A DNA stretch of 64,000 nt from Apodemus sylvaticus (Eukaryota; Chordata; Mammalia; Rodentia; Muridae), in NCBI RefSeq assembly GCF_947179515.1, contig NC_067481.1, forward strand, positions 1,401,070-1,465,069, given 5' to 3'. Position numbers and translations under genes: made by a program. Below are positions 1 to 12,116 of the stretch, in pieces; position 1 is the stretch's first letter; each line of letters starts with the position of its first letter. A model generated the notes under the pieces. It was given only the letters and a program-made list of their open reading frames with translations, was not told the origin of the DNA and did no database searches.

Positions 1-165
1 GTGGCTCTGGAGAAGGAGCTGAAAGTTCTACATCCTGATCCACGGGCCTCATGGAGAGAAATGACTTGAGCTGAGATCTCAAAACCACCTCCACAGTGTC
101 ACACTTCCTCCAGCAAGCCACACCTCCTAACAGTGCCACTCCCCATGTGCCCAGCAGACAAACGC
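1..165. repeat. Rodent dispersed repeat, 3' part
   Basis: The text (gagctgaaagttctacatc, cacacttcctccagcaagcc, cacacctcctaacagtgcc) matches a very common mouse interspersed repeat whose other parts appear at 32255-32375 and 60000-60400. I do not assign a family name. No gene is visible. Confidence 0.55.
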
Positions 166-208
166 ATGAGCTTGTGCGGGCCATTCCACTTACACCCACC
201 ACAGTTTG

Positions 209-345
209 TTTCTTCCTTCCTTCCTTTATTTCTTTGTTTTTTCTTTTTCTTTTTTGGTTTTGTTTTGTTTTGTTTCCAAGACAGGGTTTCTCTGTACCTC
301 CCCACGTGGTTGACAGGCCTCATCTGCAATCCAGCTGGGCTGAGG
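209..345 (-). repeat. B1-like SINE fragment, antisense
   Basis: A T-rich stretch is followed by 'agacagggtttctctgt', the reverse complement of the B1 3' half. The copy then diverges, so this is an old or truncated insertion. Confidence 0.5.
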
Positions 346-615
346 CATGACAGGCATCCAAGATTTCCAAGGTCTGTTCCTCCCACAATGTGGCTGTCCC
401 ACATTGTGGCTGAGGCAGGGGCTTTGTGAGGATGACACAGGACAGCTCAGGAAATCAGGGTAGAGTTGAGCCATCTAACCAGGATGGGTGCAAAGCTCCA
501 AGCTCGGCGCCATCAGCAGAGACTGTCCCTTACTTTCCTTCCTGAACTGCTTGACCTTTCCTTCTGCCTTTCTTCTGTGACAAAGGAGAGTCTCCCCTAT
601 ATGCCAGCAGTGAAA

Positions 616-659
616 TACACTCACACACACACACTCACACACACACACTCACACACACT

Positions 660-690
<31 letters not shown>

Positions 691-1079
691 AGACACATAC
701 TCATACAGACATACACACACACACACACACACACTCACACTCACAGACATTCACATACATACTCAAATACACAAACTCACACACATACACACTTGCACAC
801 ACATACACACACACTCACACACATATACACTTGCATACACACTTGCACACACACTCACACACATACACACTTGCACACACACATATACACTCACACACAC
901 ATGCACACACTCACACACATGCACACACACTCACATATACACACACATATTCACACACACATGCACATATACACACACATGCACACACACTCACATATAC
1001 ACACACACTCACACACACATGCACATATACACACACTCACATATACACACACATGCATACACTCATACTCACACACATA
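616..1079. repeat. Imperfect CA-rich microsatellite
   Basis: About 460 bases of CA dinucleotides are interrupted by CT, AT and TGCA variants, giving CACACT and CACATA sub-arrays. It is open in several frames (His-Thr-rich) only because of the repeat and is not coding. Confidence 0.95.
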
Positions 1080-1857
1080 CCCTGCTGGTGTGGTAGGTGG
1101 CTGGCTGAGGAGGCCGTCACGTTTAGCTATAGAACTGATTTCTCTAACAAATAGTTTCAGGATGGACAGTGTTGACTAACCCTATCCCAAGCCTGGGCCA
1201 GGGTTAACACAAGGTCCCGAATCAGGCCCAGGGGCCAGACATCCAAAGGCTTGCAGCCTGCTCTGGTCCTGAAAACTGGATATGCCCTGTGGTGGGGTCC
1301 TCAAGATTGACTTGGGATGCTGGCAGTGTTGTAGGCAACCCAAGGACATAGACAAGACGCCTGTGTTACTCTGAAATAATTGACCCTAGAGTCATTTTGG
1401 CACTACTTAAAGCACCAACTGGGCAACACCCAAGCTTTTAAAAGACAAAAATAATGTGGGAAAGTGTCCCTGAGGCCTGGCAGGTCTCCAACAGAAGCCG
1501 TATAGCACACAGGAGACCTCCACCCCTTATAATCTCAGCACAGCTATAGACTCTGCTCCCAGGGGCTGTCCATGCTCCAGAATGTAAAAGGAGAGTACTT
1601 CTCTCAGTTGTGCATGCAACTAGCGTGTCCACTCTATCAAATGTATGGGCACCTCCCCATCTGAGCTGCTGGCAACTCTAGGAAGCAAGCATGTGCTCTC
1701 CAAGTGTCAGGAAATGGGGTGAGGGCCAGGAAGTTTCAGGGAGAAGAGGCTCCCTGTTGATAATTCTTGAAACTGGGCTGTGGGTGACCGTGGTTGCTGT
1801 TTTATGCTCTCTGTCTGAGTTGATGCTTGACCTTTCTCATAATAAATAAAATCTACA
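1080..1857. other. Intergenic, no gene seen
   Basis: Unique-looking sequence without a convincing exon, RNA gene or recognisable repeat. The small open frames here resemble no known family. Confidence 0.5.
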
Positions 1858-1858
1858 G

Positions 1859-1995
1859 AGCTGGCCTGTAATCTGATAACCCCTGCTAACTCTCAACTCA
1901 GAAAGCAGAGGCAGTAGAAGTTTGAGTTCAAGGCCAGCCTGGGTTTCATAGCAAGTTTGAGATAACCAAGGCTACATAGTAAGTCTGTCTGAATC
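1859..1995 (+). repeat. Diverged B1-type SINE
   Basis: It carries B1 landmarks in order: 'gcagaggcag', 'gttcaaggccagcctgg', 'ggctacatagtaag'. It is diverged from the consensus and lacks a clear A-tail. Confidence 0.65.
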
Positions 1996-2435
1996 AGTCA
2001 ACCCCGTGAGAGCTTTCCTTTGGGATCCCAAGCCCGGTGGAGCTTTCTGCCATCTGTCTCACCGCTTCAGAGCAGGATGGGCACGGACCCCACTCACCGT
2101 GCAGGGAAGCCTCTCAGAGAAGACCCGGCAACACCGGCCACTGGAAAGGGTGAGCAAGAGAGAAGAGACACTGGACAGTGCCTAATAATGACACAGATGG
2201 AGGCGGAGTCACAGAGGGAGCTGTGGCATCCCCACCCCCAAATCTTTCCAATGTTTGAAAATTGGATCAGAGTAGGTATTTTATGCCCTCCTATGTGCCT
2301 GCAGTTCAACATTCATGCTTCTTTCTGAGTCTCTGGTGGGAAAGGGGAGGTCCATGGGAGATCAATATGGAGGAATAGGCCCGAACTGGCTCACGGTGTT
2401 GTCTTGAATGGATGGTGGCTTCTTGTCAGTTCAGG

Positions 2436-2851
2436 CTCTGTACTGGCTGGGTTTTTGTGTCAACCTGACACAGAAAGGAGTTATCACAGAGAAAGGAGCC
2501 TCCCTTGAGGAAATGCTTCCATGAGATCCAGCTGTAAGGCATTTTCTTAATTAGTGATGAAGGTGGGAGGGCCCATGGTGGGTGGTGCCATCCCTGGGCT
2601 GGTAAGAACCTGGCCTGGTTCTAAAAGAGAGCAAGTTGAGCAAGCCAGAGGAAGCAAGTCAGTAAGAAATACCCACCTTGGACTCTGCATCAACTCCTGC
2701 CTCCAAGTTTCTGGCCTGTGTGAGTTCCTGTCCTGACTTCCTTTGGTGATGAACAGCAGTGTGGAAGTGTAAGCTGAATAAACCCCTTTCTCCTCAACTT
2801 GCTACTTGGCCATGATGTTTGGCGCAGGAGTACAACCCTGACTAAGACAAG
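2436..2851 (+). repeat. Rodent dispersed repeat (possibly hAT/URR1-like)
   Basis: It includes 'gtgtcaacctgacac', 'ttcttaattagtgatga', 'cccatggtgggtggtgcc', 'gaagtgtaagctgaataaac' and 'accctgactaagaca'. The same family begins again at 63786 and occurs, interrupted, at 60491-61256. I believe it is a non-autonomous DNA-transposon-like family but cannot verify the name. Confidence 0.6.
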
Positions 2852-3425
2852 CTCCAAGCGGAGTTTCACTGGAGGGCCAACTTCACTGTCATGGTCTGTT
2901 CTTTAGATGCGTGTGAGCACGCAGGGGTTGAAGGATGGGGGGGTTGGTTCAGTGGATGACAAAGAATAAGCACGTTCAGGAATTCCTACCAGCAGTGGAG
3001 GAGGTTGAGTTCAACGAGAAGGAGATGGAGAAAAATCTTGAGGCCTGTGTTGTGTTGACCTCTGCACATGCACTGGGAGTTGGGTCTCTGTTTGAGCACA
3101 AGGATCTGGCATTGAAGAAAGAGAAGATATGAGAGCCAGGGACCCCTAGAGGCTTTCCACCATGCTGTGGGCTGACAGACACCAGCTCTGCCTGGTGACT
3201 TCAGGATTATGGGAAACATACTACAGAAGTCCTTGCATAGCACAGCTGGTGGTGGACTCTTCCAAGTGCTGTAAAAGCAAGTACTATGGAGACAGGGTGT
3301 CACCAGCAGTAGGAACCACAGCCAATATTGCCAGATACAACCTGAAGAGTTTCCCTTCTAAGCCTCAGGAACTGCTTCTTAGAAGTGACAGGGCTCTCCC
3401 CACCCCACCCCACCCACCCCCACAC
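2852..3425. other. Intergenic, no gene seen
   Basis: Short open frames on both strands show no recognisable domain. No SINE landmarks were seen. Confidence 0.45.
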
Positions 3426-3576
3426 GGTTGTTGTTGTTTTTTTGTTGTTGTTCTTTGGTTGTTTAAACAAGGTCTCCCTATGTAGCCCTGTCTGGTCTGG
3501 ACCTGTGTATGTAGACCAGGCTGGCCTCCAGGCTGGAACTCACAGCTATTCACCTGTGCCTGCCTCCTAAGTGCTG
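3426..3576 (-). repeat. Antisense B1-related SINE
   Basis: A GTT/T-rich tail is followed by 'aacaaggtctccctatgtagccctg' spread over 3467-3491, 'agaccaggctggcctc' and 'gcctcctaagtgctgg', the antisense B1 order. Confidence 0.65.
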
Positions 3577-3776
3577 GTCCACGGTACAGAAAGAAGCCAC
3601 ACATGGCTTCTTCTTTCACAGCCTGTTTATGAAGTGGAAAAGAAAAGCCTGCTTCAGAGAGCGGGGGTAAGCTGTTGCAATATTTGGGTAGCACCTCATT
3701 GTGTTCTGGGTGACAGGATTTTAAGAAAATTGTTTTTCAAAAGTGTTATTTGTTCATGAACAAGAATGAGAGCATT

Positions 3777-3939
3777 TGCTGGGCAGTGGTGGCGCACGCC
3801 TGTAATCCCAGCACTCTGGGAAGCAGAGGCAGGCAGATTTCTGAGTTTGAGGCCAGCCTGGTCTACAGAGTGAGTTCCAGGATAGCCAGGGCTACACAGA
3901 GAAACCTTGTCTCGAAAAAACCAAATCCAAAAAAAAAAA
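3777..3939 (+). repeat. B1 SINE with 15-bp target duplication
   Basis: A near-complete B1 runs from 'gggcagtggtggcgcacgcc' to an A-rich tail. The flank 'aagaatgagagcatt' occurs at 3762-3776 and again after the tail at 3940-3954, a clear target-site duplication. The insertion is therefore fairly recent. Confidence 0.93.
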
Positions 3940-4159
3940 AAGAATGAGAGCATTCAAAAATGCTAAGAACTGGCACGTGAGGCCAGGAGGAAAATGCCGA
4001 TATTCAAAGCCTTCATTTGCAATGGCCCGTTAACCGCAGTTTAAAGAAAGCATAAAGCCTGCTTACTGGCGAATTACAAATGGATTCCAGCTTACTATGA
4101 ATATAACACAAATCAGAATGAGAGTAAAAACACAGACTAAGTAAAAATGTGTACTTTCT

Positions 4160-4250
4160 CAGCCGGGTGGAGCTGATGCTCAACTTTAAACCCAGCTTTG
4201 GGAGGCAGAGGCAGTCAGGGCAGCCTGGTCTACAGAGTGAGTTCTAGGAG
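4160..4250 (+). repeat. Partial B1-like SINE
   Basis: 'agccgggtggagctgatgc', 'gggaggcagaggcag' and 'cagcctggtctacagagtga' mark an internally deleted B1. Confidence 0.65.
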
Positions 4251-4377
4251 AACATATATAGAAATGTGTATGCATACATGCAATCCTTTTTCTCTAAAGG
4301 AAAAATTAAGACTACGTAAACCTGAGAGATCTTTCTTTTTTCAAAAAATTTCCCTAAACCGCTTTAAAAATTTTTTT

Positions 4378-4590
4378 TTACGTATATGAATATTTCACCG
4401 CATGTATGCATGTCCAGCCAATGACATCACCTGATGAGGCCAGAAGAAGACAGCAGATCCCCAGGAACTATGAATTATAGATGGTTTCAAGTCACCATGT
4501 GCTGCTGAAAAACAGATCCAGTTCCTCTGCAAGAACAAGTGGTCTTAGCAGACAAGCCATCTCTCCTGTCCCCAGCCAGTCCCCAGCCAG
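4378..4590 (-). repeat. Antisense tRNA-derived SINE (B3/B2 type)
   Basis: 'ggccagaagaagacagcaga', 'gttcctctgcaagaacaag' and 'gacaagccatctctcc' are the reverse complement of B2/B3 text that ends in the pol III box region. Confidence 0.65.
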
Positions 4591-4611
4591 GGATCTAAAG
4601 AATGAGCCACT

Positions 4612-4905
4612 GTGATGGTAGTGTTAGCTGTCAACTAGACAGAGCCAAGAATCACCTAGGAGACCAGTATCTGGGCGGGACCTTATCTAGATTGAAATAA
4701 TTGAGGTGAGAAGACCAGCCCCACTCCCTGCTAAGGACCCTACACTGCTTAAGTGGAGAAAGAGAACTGAGCAACAGATGTTGACTTGCTGACTGGATAC
4801 AGTGTGACCAGTGACTTCAAGATTCCATTGCCTCGACTTCTCATTATCATGAATTGTATCCTTGGATTGTGAGCCAGAACTTTTAGAAACTTCATATATA
4901 ATAAA
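4612..4905 (+). repeat. Dispersed repeat, relative of 2436-2851
   Basis: It shows 'tagctgtcaactagacagag', 'ctagattgaaataattgagg', 'gtgagccagaacttttagaa' and a terminal AATAAATTATT. It looks like an old copy of a rodent dispersed family; the name is uncertain. Confidence 0.5.
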
Positions 4906-4919
4906 TTATTTGTTTTTAT

Positions 4920-5745
4920 TATTTTATTATTATTATACCCTATCTTCTTTCTCCCCAGTTATTGCTGAACCCCTTCTCCCTTCCAAGTGAGCTCCTGCCT
5001 ACTCCCCTGTCCCATGTTTATTAATCATGGGTGCCTACATGAGCTCGGGAAGGGGTTTTTACTGGAGCATGGAGACCTTACTAATGTCTATGCCACTGAA
5101 GACAATCGCCCTCCATATCACCCACTAACTGTCAACGGCTCAGTCCCTCCCCATTTATAGTGGGAGTGTTGGTGCCATTTTACGTTAGGACTTTGTAGAT
5201 AATCACAGCTGCTGAGTTCATGGGTACAACGGTTGTCATGCCCAAAAGATGGCTTCTGGCTGCACTCCTCCCCTCCTCTGGCTCTTATATCCTTTCTTCT
5301 CCCTCATCTACAACAGTTCTCTGAGCCTCTGAGGAGGCGATATTGATGCCCTGTTTAGGACAGAGTGCACAGACGTCATTTATCCCCAGCACCCTGGCCA
5401 GCCGCAGATCTCTGTGGTGACTGGCGATGCAATGAGAAACTGCTTTGACCACGGCTGAAAGCAACACAAATCTATGAATGTAGCATAAATATTTTAAAGG
5501 TAGTTAGACACCATGTCTATTTAACAAAACAAGAGTAGTAGACTCCTCCATGGGATTGATGGCCTCCCCTGCCATGGGCTTTTGACCAGGGTTATAGTGC
5601 TAGATGTGAATTTCCTCCTGTGGAATGAATGTATCTCAGATCCGACCAGGAAGTACTTGGGCCTGGAGATCCAGTGTGATGTCTAAAGGAATAAACTGGT
5701 TTTGGCAGCCCACAACAGCCGCACTATTATTGTATCACTGGGTGT
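4920..5745. repeat. Probable L1/Lx 3'-UTR-derived sequence
   Basis: The stretch 'caccatgtctatttaacaaa', then 'gccatgggcttttgacc' and 'gtgaatttcctcctgtgga' resembles the 3' untranslated part of rodent L1 elements. No ORF2 protein frame is recognisable. The assignment is from text similarity only. Confidence 0.5.
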
Positions 5746-5948
5746 ATCTTAACTGGCAAGGCGGTATTGTAGCTTGAAAGGTGCATTACATAAGACGGCT
5801 GCTGATTTCTCTCCCCTAGCAACCTGTATAGCACACCCCAGCACTGTGAAAGCTAGCCAGTAGGGAAGAAGCTTCTAGATCAGTTACAGACTTTTCTTTT
5901 TATGTCCTACAAACAAAGTACGCTGTGTCTTTAACATCTTGTTCTGTT

Positions 5949-6108
5949 CCTGGGTAGTGGTGGTATATGCCTTTAATTCCAGCACTGGGGAGGCAGAGGC
6001 AAACATATCTCTTTGAGTCTGAGGCCAGCAGTCTACAGAATGAGTTTCAGGACAGCCAGAGCTACACACAGAGAAATCCTGTCTCAGAAAACAAAACAAC
6101 CAATCAAC
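5949..6108 (+). repeat. B1 SINE
   Basis: It runs from 'gggtagtggtggtatatgcc' through 'gaggcagaggcaa' to 'gagaaatcctgtctcag' and an A-rich tail. Confidence 0.85.
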
Positions 6109-6227
6109 CAAACAAAGCCATCCCATGTTACCAAGAGGAGTGGCAGTAGACTATTATTTGGGGACAACTCTGGGAACTCTCTGATCAGCCACTCAGACGA
6201 GGGTATCTAATACTTAAGAACCTTTTG

Positions 6228-6306
6228 GAGGAGTGTTGGTATTGCTGGGAATTGAACCTAGGGCCTCATGCATGCTAGGCAACCAGAGAGCTACATCCCC
6301 AGCAGT
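6228..6306 (-). repeat. Antisense ID-like SINE
   Basis: 'gggaattgaacctagggcct', 'catgcatgctaggcaa' and 'agctacatccccagc' are the reverse complement of the tRNA-Ala-derived ID head with its box A/B region. Confidence 0.7.
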
Positions 6307-7021
6307 ACACCAGAATTCTAGACCTACACTGGAGAAAAGAATTTCAGGACTAGCCAATATTAAGCAGAGTCAGCAAGTTTACCGAGTAGGAGGAAAGACA
6401 GACCCGCTGAGCATAGTGACATGCCAAAAATCCCATCACTTAGGGAGCTAGGGTAGGATGACTGCTCTGTGTTCAAGCCCAGCCTGGACTACAGAGTGAG
6501 TTCCGGGTGTTCTGAGCTACAGTGTGAGAAAAACACAAAATGTTCCCCTGACCAGTCCCAAAGCTAGAACTATCCTAGTTTCGTTTACACTTTGATCCCA
6601 GGACAAGGAACCATTGTCCCTGATAAGCTTCTAACCCGGTGTGAATGTGTGGGTTGGATAATGATGCCTGTCCTATCGGGAGGTGGGGGAGGTGGCCAAA
6701 GGACACCAGACCTGGTCCTTCCTGCTGTGTTCTTCAGTGGCCTCTCTGAGACAATATCCAGTCCTGCTCACCTACTGTTACCGGGAGGTTCTGGGCAGAG
6801 ACTAGTAACTCTGAGGAGTGACTCACCCAGGGCCAGTTCCAGGACCTGCACTAACAGAGCTCAGTGCAGAATTCCCTCCAATTTATCATTTTTTGAGAAG
6901 ACAGATATATTAAGGTTTGTCCCAGGGGCTGCCAAAACCAGTTTATTCCTTTAGACATCACACTGGATCTCCAGGCCCTTCTTCCTGATAGGGGAAGCCT
7001 GCTGCATGGCCACAGTGTCCC
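6307..7021. other. Intergenic, weak B1-like remnant, no gene seen
   Basis: A weak B1-like piece lies at about 6415-6535 ('aagcccagcctggactacag'). The rest is unique, with no supported gene. Confidence 0.4.
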
Positions 7022-7028
7022 TGAAATG

Positions 7029-7156
7029 CGCGCGCACGCACACACACACATTCCCTTTCCCATAACTCACACACAATGACTTTCACATGCTAATCCATAC
7101 CCTTTGGTTGTGCAGTGCACACTGGCACACACACACACACATACACACACACACAA
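7029..7156. repeat. Two short CA tracts
   Basis: CG/CA alternation at 7029-7050 and a CA tract at 7127-7156, separated by unique sequence. Confidence 0.85.
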
Positions 7157-7349
7157 AGATGTGCAAAGGCCCAGGAGCTATGCAAAACAATCACCTCCCC
7201 CATAGCTCTGGTCAGAGAGCTTCAGCCGAAAGGCTGGAATTCCAGCACACGAAGCCCTTATGGACAGCAACCCCCACCTGCCAGGCAGAGCGGGCTCCTC
7301 TGTTGGTGACTAGCACACAGCACCAGCCATGGCATACCCTGTAACCCAC

Positions 7350-7408
7350 CCCTGAGCCCCGACCCCCAACCCCTGACCCCTGACCCCTGACCCAGAACCT
7401 CTGACCCT
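7350..7408. repeat. Short CCCTGAC heptamer array
   Basis: About seven imperfect copies of a C-rich heptamer (CCCTGAC) follow one another. The strand is strongly C-rich here. Confidence 0.8.
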
Positions 7409-7645
7409 TTACTTCCTGCCTGCCCTCCTCTCTGGCTGGTAATTTACTTCTTGACCTCAAATGTGACATGGGAGATGCAGCCCACGCAAGTTTCAAAGTG
7501 TCTTTTGATCTCTGCCTCTGTGCTATCTCATGAGAACGATAAAACCCACTTTTACTGCTGTTTGTTGGCTCATGTGCACAGGGAACACACGAACACAGAG
7601 GCGGCTAAAGGCAACCTTGGGTGCTGTTCCTCAGGAGCCTCCAGC

Positions 7646-7648
<3 letters not shown>

Positions 7649-7694
<46 letters not shown>
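7649..7694. repeat. TG microsatellite
   Basis: A perfect TG dinucleotide run of about 23 units. Confidence 0.98.
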
Positions 7695-7695
<1 letters not shown>

Positions 7696-7754
7696 TTAAT
7701 TCTTGGTGTTTGCCTCAATCACTGGCCACATTATTTACTGAGGCTGTTTTTGTT

Positions 7755-7922
7755 TGGTTGGTTTGGTTTTTAGTTTTTTTGAGACAGGGTTTCTCTGTAT
7801 AGCCATGGCTGTCCTGGAACTCACTCTGTAGACCAGGGTGGCCTCAAACTCAAAAATCTGCCTGCCTCTGCCTCCCAAGTGCTGGAATTAAAGGCATGCG
7901 CCACTACTGCCTGGCTTTGTTT
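7755..7922 (-). repeat. Antisense B1 SINE
   Basis: A T-rich tail is followed by 'gagacagggtttctctgta', 'gtagaccagggtggcctc' and 'gcgccactactgcctggc', a near-complete antisense B1. Confidence 0.92.
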
Positions 7923-7959
7923 TGTTTTTTAATGTATCTAGAACTCACCGATTTGACTC

Positions 7960-8420
7960 TGGCTAACCAGTCTGCCTCAGGGATCCCATTTTTTCTTCTT
8001 AAACATTGTGATTACACATGGGCTTCCCAGGTATTTGGGTGCTGAGTATCCAAACCCTAGACCTCACACTTTCACATCAAACATATTACCTATTTAACCA
8101 TTTCCCCAGTTCCCTAAAACCACTTTTTTTCCTTGACTTAACGAGCTGTTATCCTATGAAAGCCTTTTGGGATTATAGTTGTCTGTGGGTCTTACTTCAG
8201 CTGAGGTCACTAGAAATGCATCCTACTGTGTGCATGATGGGGACAAAGCTACAGAGCCTCTGGATAGCTCTGCCACCCCAAACTTCCTTAAAGTTGTGAT
8301 CTTCCCAACACGGGTGCTGGGAAGTGAACTAGAGTCCTCCACAAGAACAGCATGTGCCGTTGTGACTGAAATGTCTCAGCAGATACTAGCCAGGTCAGTT
8401 TCAGTAACTGGAGTTTAAGG
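7960..8420. other. Old antisense SINE remnants, no gene seen
   Basis: Phrases such as 'cacgggtgctgggaagtgaa' and 'actgaaatgtctcagcag' suggest eroded antisense tRNA-type SINEs. No exon is supported. Confidence 0.4.
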
Positions 8421-9339
8421 TAAATTGTGCCTCCCTGAGGCTGGAGACCCTGAGGAAATGTTCATCCTGGGGGGAGGAAAAGCCAGGGGCTGTGAGTAAG
8501 TGGGATAGAGATCTGGGCCAGAACATAGAGAATTCTTAAGGACCCAGATTTGACCAGACTGTGGCCCAGCAGAGCCAAATGGAATCCCGGCACATCTGGG
8601 TGACCTGAAGCCAAGACACCAAATCAGAGAGAGAAGTATCATGGGGCTTCAGAAACCCCAGCCTTTCAAATACCACCCAAAGTGATCCCTGAGGTCATCT
8701 GTCACCAATGTGCAGTGGGACTTGTGCTCCAACTAAGACCTCCAGTTCTCAAAGCTCTTTAGATAAAGGCAAACAAAAGGGATAAATAAGCATGAATATC
8801 TGCTCTGAGAACCCTGGGAAAAACTTGCTTGGACTTTGGTGTCAAGAGGCAACTCCAGGTGCTAGCTAGGACTCCAAGGATACAAGCGACACTGTTTTAT
8901 GTGGGACGCGCTCTGTGGCCAAAGAGCTAGGGTGGAGCCACAGGCTGCTCCTGTCCCCCATTCCCCGACTCAAGGGCTTAACAGTCTCAAGCTCTAGCCT
9001 GGTGTGGTGAGAGCTAGCATGAGTTCCTCTCTTGTAGCCCTAAAACAAATCATCTCCCTCCTACCCGCCCAGGGTCCCAGGAGAAGTGGGGTTTGTGAAC
9101 TAGCACCCGGACTCCCGCAATGAACTGGGTGCAGTGTGGTATCTCAGTCCTGGGAATGAGGACTGTCAGGCTGTACTGTGAAGGTTCCCTGAGGCTGAGC
9201 AGAGGTGAAGTGTTTCTGAATAGCTCTGGGTGAACAGAAAAAAAAAAAAGAACGATCGATGACTGCTCCTAGGTATGTATGCTGGAGGAGAGGGCTTACT
9301 CTAGATGTGTGGAAGAGCATAGGCAGAGGCTGGGGCATG
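8421..9339. other. Unique intergenic stretch, no gene seen
   Basis: No repeat landmarks apart from an A11-12 run near 9239. Open frames are short and unrecognised. Confidence 0.5.
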
Positions 9340-9480
9340 ACGGGACTGACAGGTGAGGGGAGGTAGAGGAGGGTCAGGCGAGAGAGGGGAATCAGTTACA
9401 ACAGGCAGGAGGCCCAAAAGTACAAAGAGAGCAGGTAAGCAAAATGGTTGGATTATATAGGGAAAAGCAGCCCAGTGCCC
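9340..9480. repeat. Purine-rich dispersed sequence, partner of 59395-59610
   Basis: 'aggtgaggggaggtagagg', 'aggaggcccaaaag' and 'caaaatggttggattata' parallel a segment near 59460-59600. This suggests two copies of one dispersed, perhaps LTR-derived, family. Confidence 0.4.
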
Positions 9481-10556
9481 TAGGCTAGAGAGGTCCGGTT
9501 AGTGGGTAGGAAGTGCCAGCCTTACCTGTAACAGGTAAGGACTGAGGATGCAGAAAGAACCTGGTGACCAGTGTCCAAATCAGCACCTCAGCCCTTTCTG
9601 TGCCCCAGGTTTGAAACCTGACACGGGGATTCCTCCTGGAGGGTTGGCTGGAGCTCTCTAACCTTTAGTTATCACAGGGATACCGACCACGACCACGTTG
9701 AACAGCCCCCACCACTTTCAGGCTACACGTGGCTCTCTATAGCCGTCCCCAGCCCCACCCCAGGCAGAGTGTGTGCTGGCAGCCTGGGATGCCCTGGGCA
9801 TCTTGGCCCAACTCCTGAGCAAGCTGACTCAGACCTGCCAACAGGGAGCCGAATGGTAAACGGTACCCTCCCCAGATGACCCCTGTTCCCACCTGTGGCC
9901 TATACATCAGAACATCTGGCCAGAGCAAACCCCAATGTTCTTCACCCCAAGTTTAAGGGCGAGGGCTGTGGATATCCGTCAGCCCAACCCTGGTTCCCAG
10001 AAAGGCTTCTTTAAAGTGGGGCACAAATGTGGGTCACGGAATAGGACCGTCAGGACATATATGGATAGAGGAATCTGGTAAGGGGATTGAGTCAGTCCTT
10101 CTAGGAAAAGAACTCCGAGCTGGGCTTACGCAGAAGCTGCAAGGAAATGGCAGGCTACTAACAGCAGTTCCTGAAACGAAAGAACGGGAACTCAGCTGAC
10201 CACCGCCCACACCCTGGTCGGCACTTTGCTCTTCTCTTCCTACATGCCTGAGCTCTCTCTCCAGTGGGGCTGCTTGAGGGACCTTTTGTCCACCGCCCAT
10301 CTCCAATCGTATGGGCCTCCAAATAGAATGACCTCCGCCCAGTCTGCTAGACTCAGTACTCCATGCCTACTAGTGAGCCAGGTCAGGAGGAGCGTGAGTG
10401 GATGTGGTGCCGTCAGGTCAGGTCGCCCTGTAGCCCATGAGCTTGTATGAAGTTTCTCATTCTTACTTCAGAACTTCCCATCCAGCTTAACATTAAGATG
10501 AGATGTCTAAGCAGTTGTCAAGCACTGTGCAAAGATGGGGGGCAGGGAATTCAGGG
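9481..10556. other. Unique intergenic stretch, no gene seen
   Basis: GC is moderate and nothing recognisable was found on either strand. Confidence 0.5.
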
Positions 10557-10569
10557 AGGTCTTCATCTT

Positions 10570-10741
10570 TTTTTTTTTTTTTTTTTTTTTTTTTTGGTTT
10601 TTTTGAGACAGGGTTTCTCTGTGTAGCCCTGGCTGTCCTGGAACTCACTCTGTAGACCAGGCTGGTCTCGAACTCAGAAATCCATCTGCCTCTGCCTCCC
10701 AAATGCTGGGATCAAAGGCATGTGCCACCACCGCCCAGCGA
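10570..10741 (-). repeat. Antisense B1 SINE with 13-bp target duplication
   Basis: A long T run (start near 10568) leads into a full antisense B1 ending 'ccaccaccgcccagcg'. The flank 'aggtcttcatctt' is present at 10557-10569 and 10742-10754. The intact tail and exact duplication indicate a young copy. Confidence 0.95.
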
Positions 10742-10949
10742 AGGTCTTCATCTTAATTTGAGTAAAGAAAGTCTCCTGACTGAGTTTGGGAGGAAATCGC
10801 ATGTTAATCCTGGGACGTCGTGGTCTGTCAGAACTTTCCAAACAGTCTGCAAAACGGACCTTTGTTCTCACCCTCTAGCCTCTGATGTGGGAATGCTTAA
10901 AGGAGCCGAGTTTGGAAAATGTTTTATATCATTTTTTTTTTTATTATTC

Positions 10950-11130
10950 TCGGAGTTGGAGAAATGGCTCAGCCGTTAAGAGTACTCACTGTTCTTCCAA
11001 AGGACTCAAGTTTGGTTGCGAGCAGCCATGCTGGTTGGCCCACGAGCTCCTATCACTCTAGCGTCTTCCTCTGGCCTCCTTGGTCATGTGCTTTTATATG
11101 TGACATACATTCACATGCATATAAAAACAT
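10950..11130 (+). repeat. B2-type SINE
   Basis: 'ggagttggagaaatggctca' with 'gttaagagtactcactg', followed by a diverged middle and a T/A-rich end, matches a B2/B3 tRNA-derived SINE in sense orientation. Confidence 0.8.
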
Positions 11131-11334
11131 ATACAGAAAATATATTACATGTGTTAATATGTGTGCCTATGTGTGTGAGCACTTGTGCCACAGCGTGGGT
11201 GCAGAGACCAGAGTTGGCTCTTTCTGTCCACAGTGTGGGTCACTGGGATTGCTGGCAAGTGCCTTTACCCCTGAGTCATCTTGTCGCCATTTATCTTTTA
11301 TCCTTATTATTTATTCTTGATTATTATTAATATT

Positions 11335-11420
11335 TTGACTTTTTAACATGGTCTTACTATGAATCCCGGACTGGCCTCAAATTCATGGCAATCCTCCTGC
11401 CACAGACTGCCGGGCGCTGA
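11335..11420 (-). repeat. Antisense B1 fragment
   Basis: 'catggtcttactatgaatcc', 'gactggcctcaaattcatgg' and 'gactgccgggc' are antisense B1-like, diverged. Confidence 0.5.
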
Positions 11421-12116
11421 GTGTAGTCAAATAGGGCACATGAGGAAGGTGGCTTGCGGGGCGCTGTGGCAGCTAAAAGGCCTAGCTGTGGTGTCTGCAT
11501 TCTTGCAGCCCCCTCTCTGACGCTTGGAGAGTGCCAGCCAGGTTTGCTGCTCTGGGGAGGGAGGCACCCCTCAGAACATCTCTGGCCCTCGTGCTTCTCT
11601 TCTAGAAACACCTCCTCATCCTGCCTGGTGGTGGAGGATTCACCACCGTCCAGCCTAGAAGTGGGGCCCAGACGAACAGCTACCTGGCGCCCAGCAAGAC
11701 TCTGTCCTCGCCTATCCTCCAGTACTTAATGAAGCCTCGACTGGGACTGGGAGCAGGAAGTGGGGGACAGGGCACTTGGGTCCTTGTCAACACCTTGTCC
11801 CCAGCAACAGGAGTACAAGGCTGGTTATGAGGTACAGCTTGAACACTGTCTTCCTCCCAGAGAACAGCAGCATCCCGAGGCCGTGACCCATGGCCTGAGC
11901 CTCTAGGGATTGAGGCCTGGCTGTCTGTTAACCCACTGTCCTCTCTTATCTCCAAGGACCAGCATCCTGGTTCAAGGACAGTTCTGGGAAGAGGAAGCAG
12001 GCAGCCAACCGAACAGGATGGGACTCCGCTGGCCTTTCTGTATGCTGAGCACCACTTCTGGCTCTACTGATCAGAGCCAGCAGGCCTGCTGACAGCCAAC
12101 ACTAGTTCTCACAGTG
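11421..12116. other. Unique intergenic stretch, no gene seen
   Basis: No family is recognised in any frame and no SINE landmarks are present. Confidence 0.5.

Noticed and set aside
466..1179. Long His-Thr-rich open frame
   Set aside because: It is the translation of an imperfect CA microsatellite; the same happens at 24867-25364.
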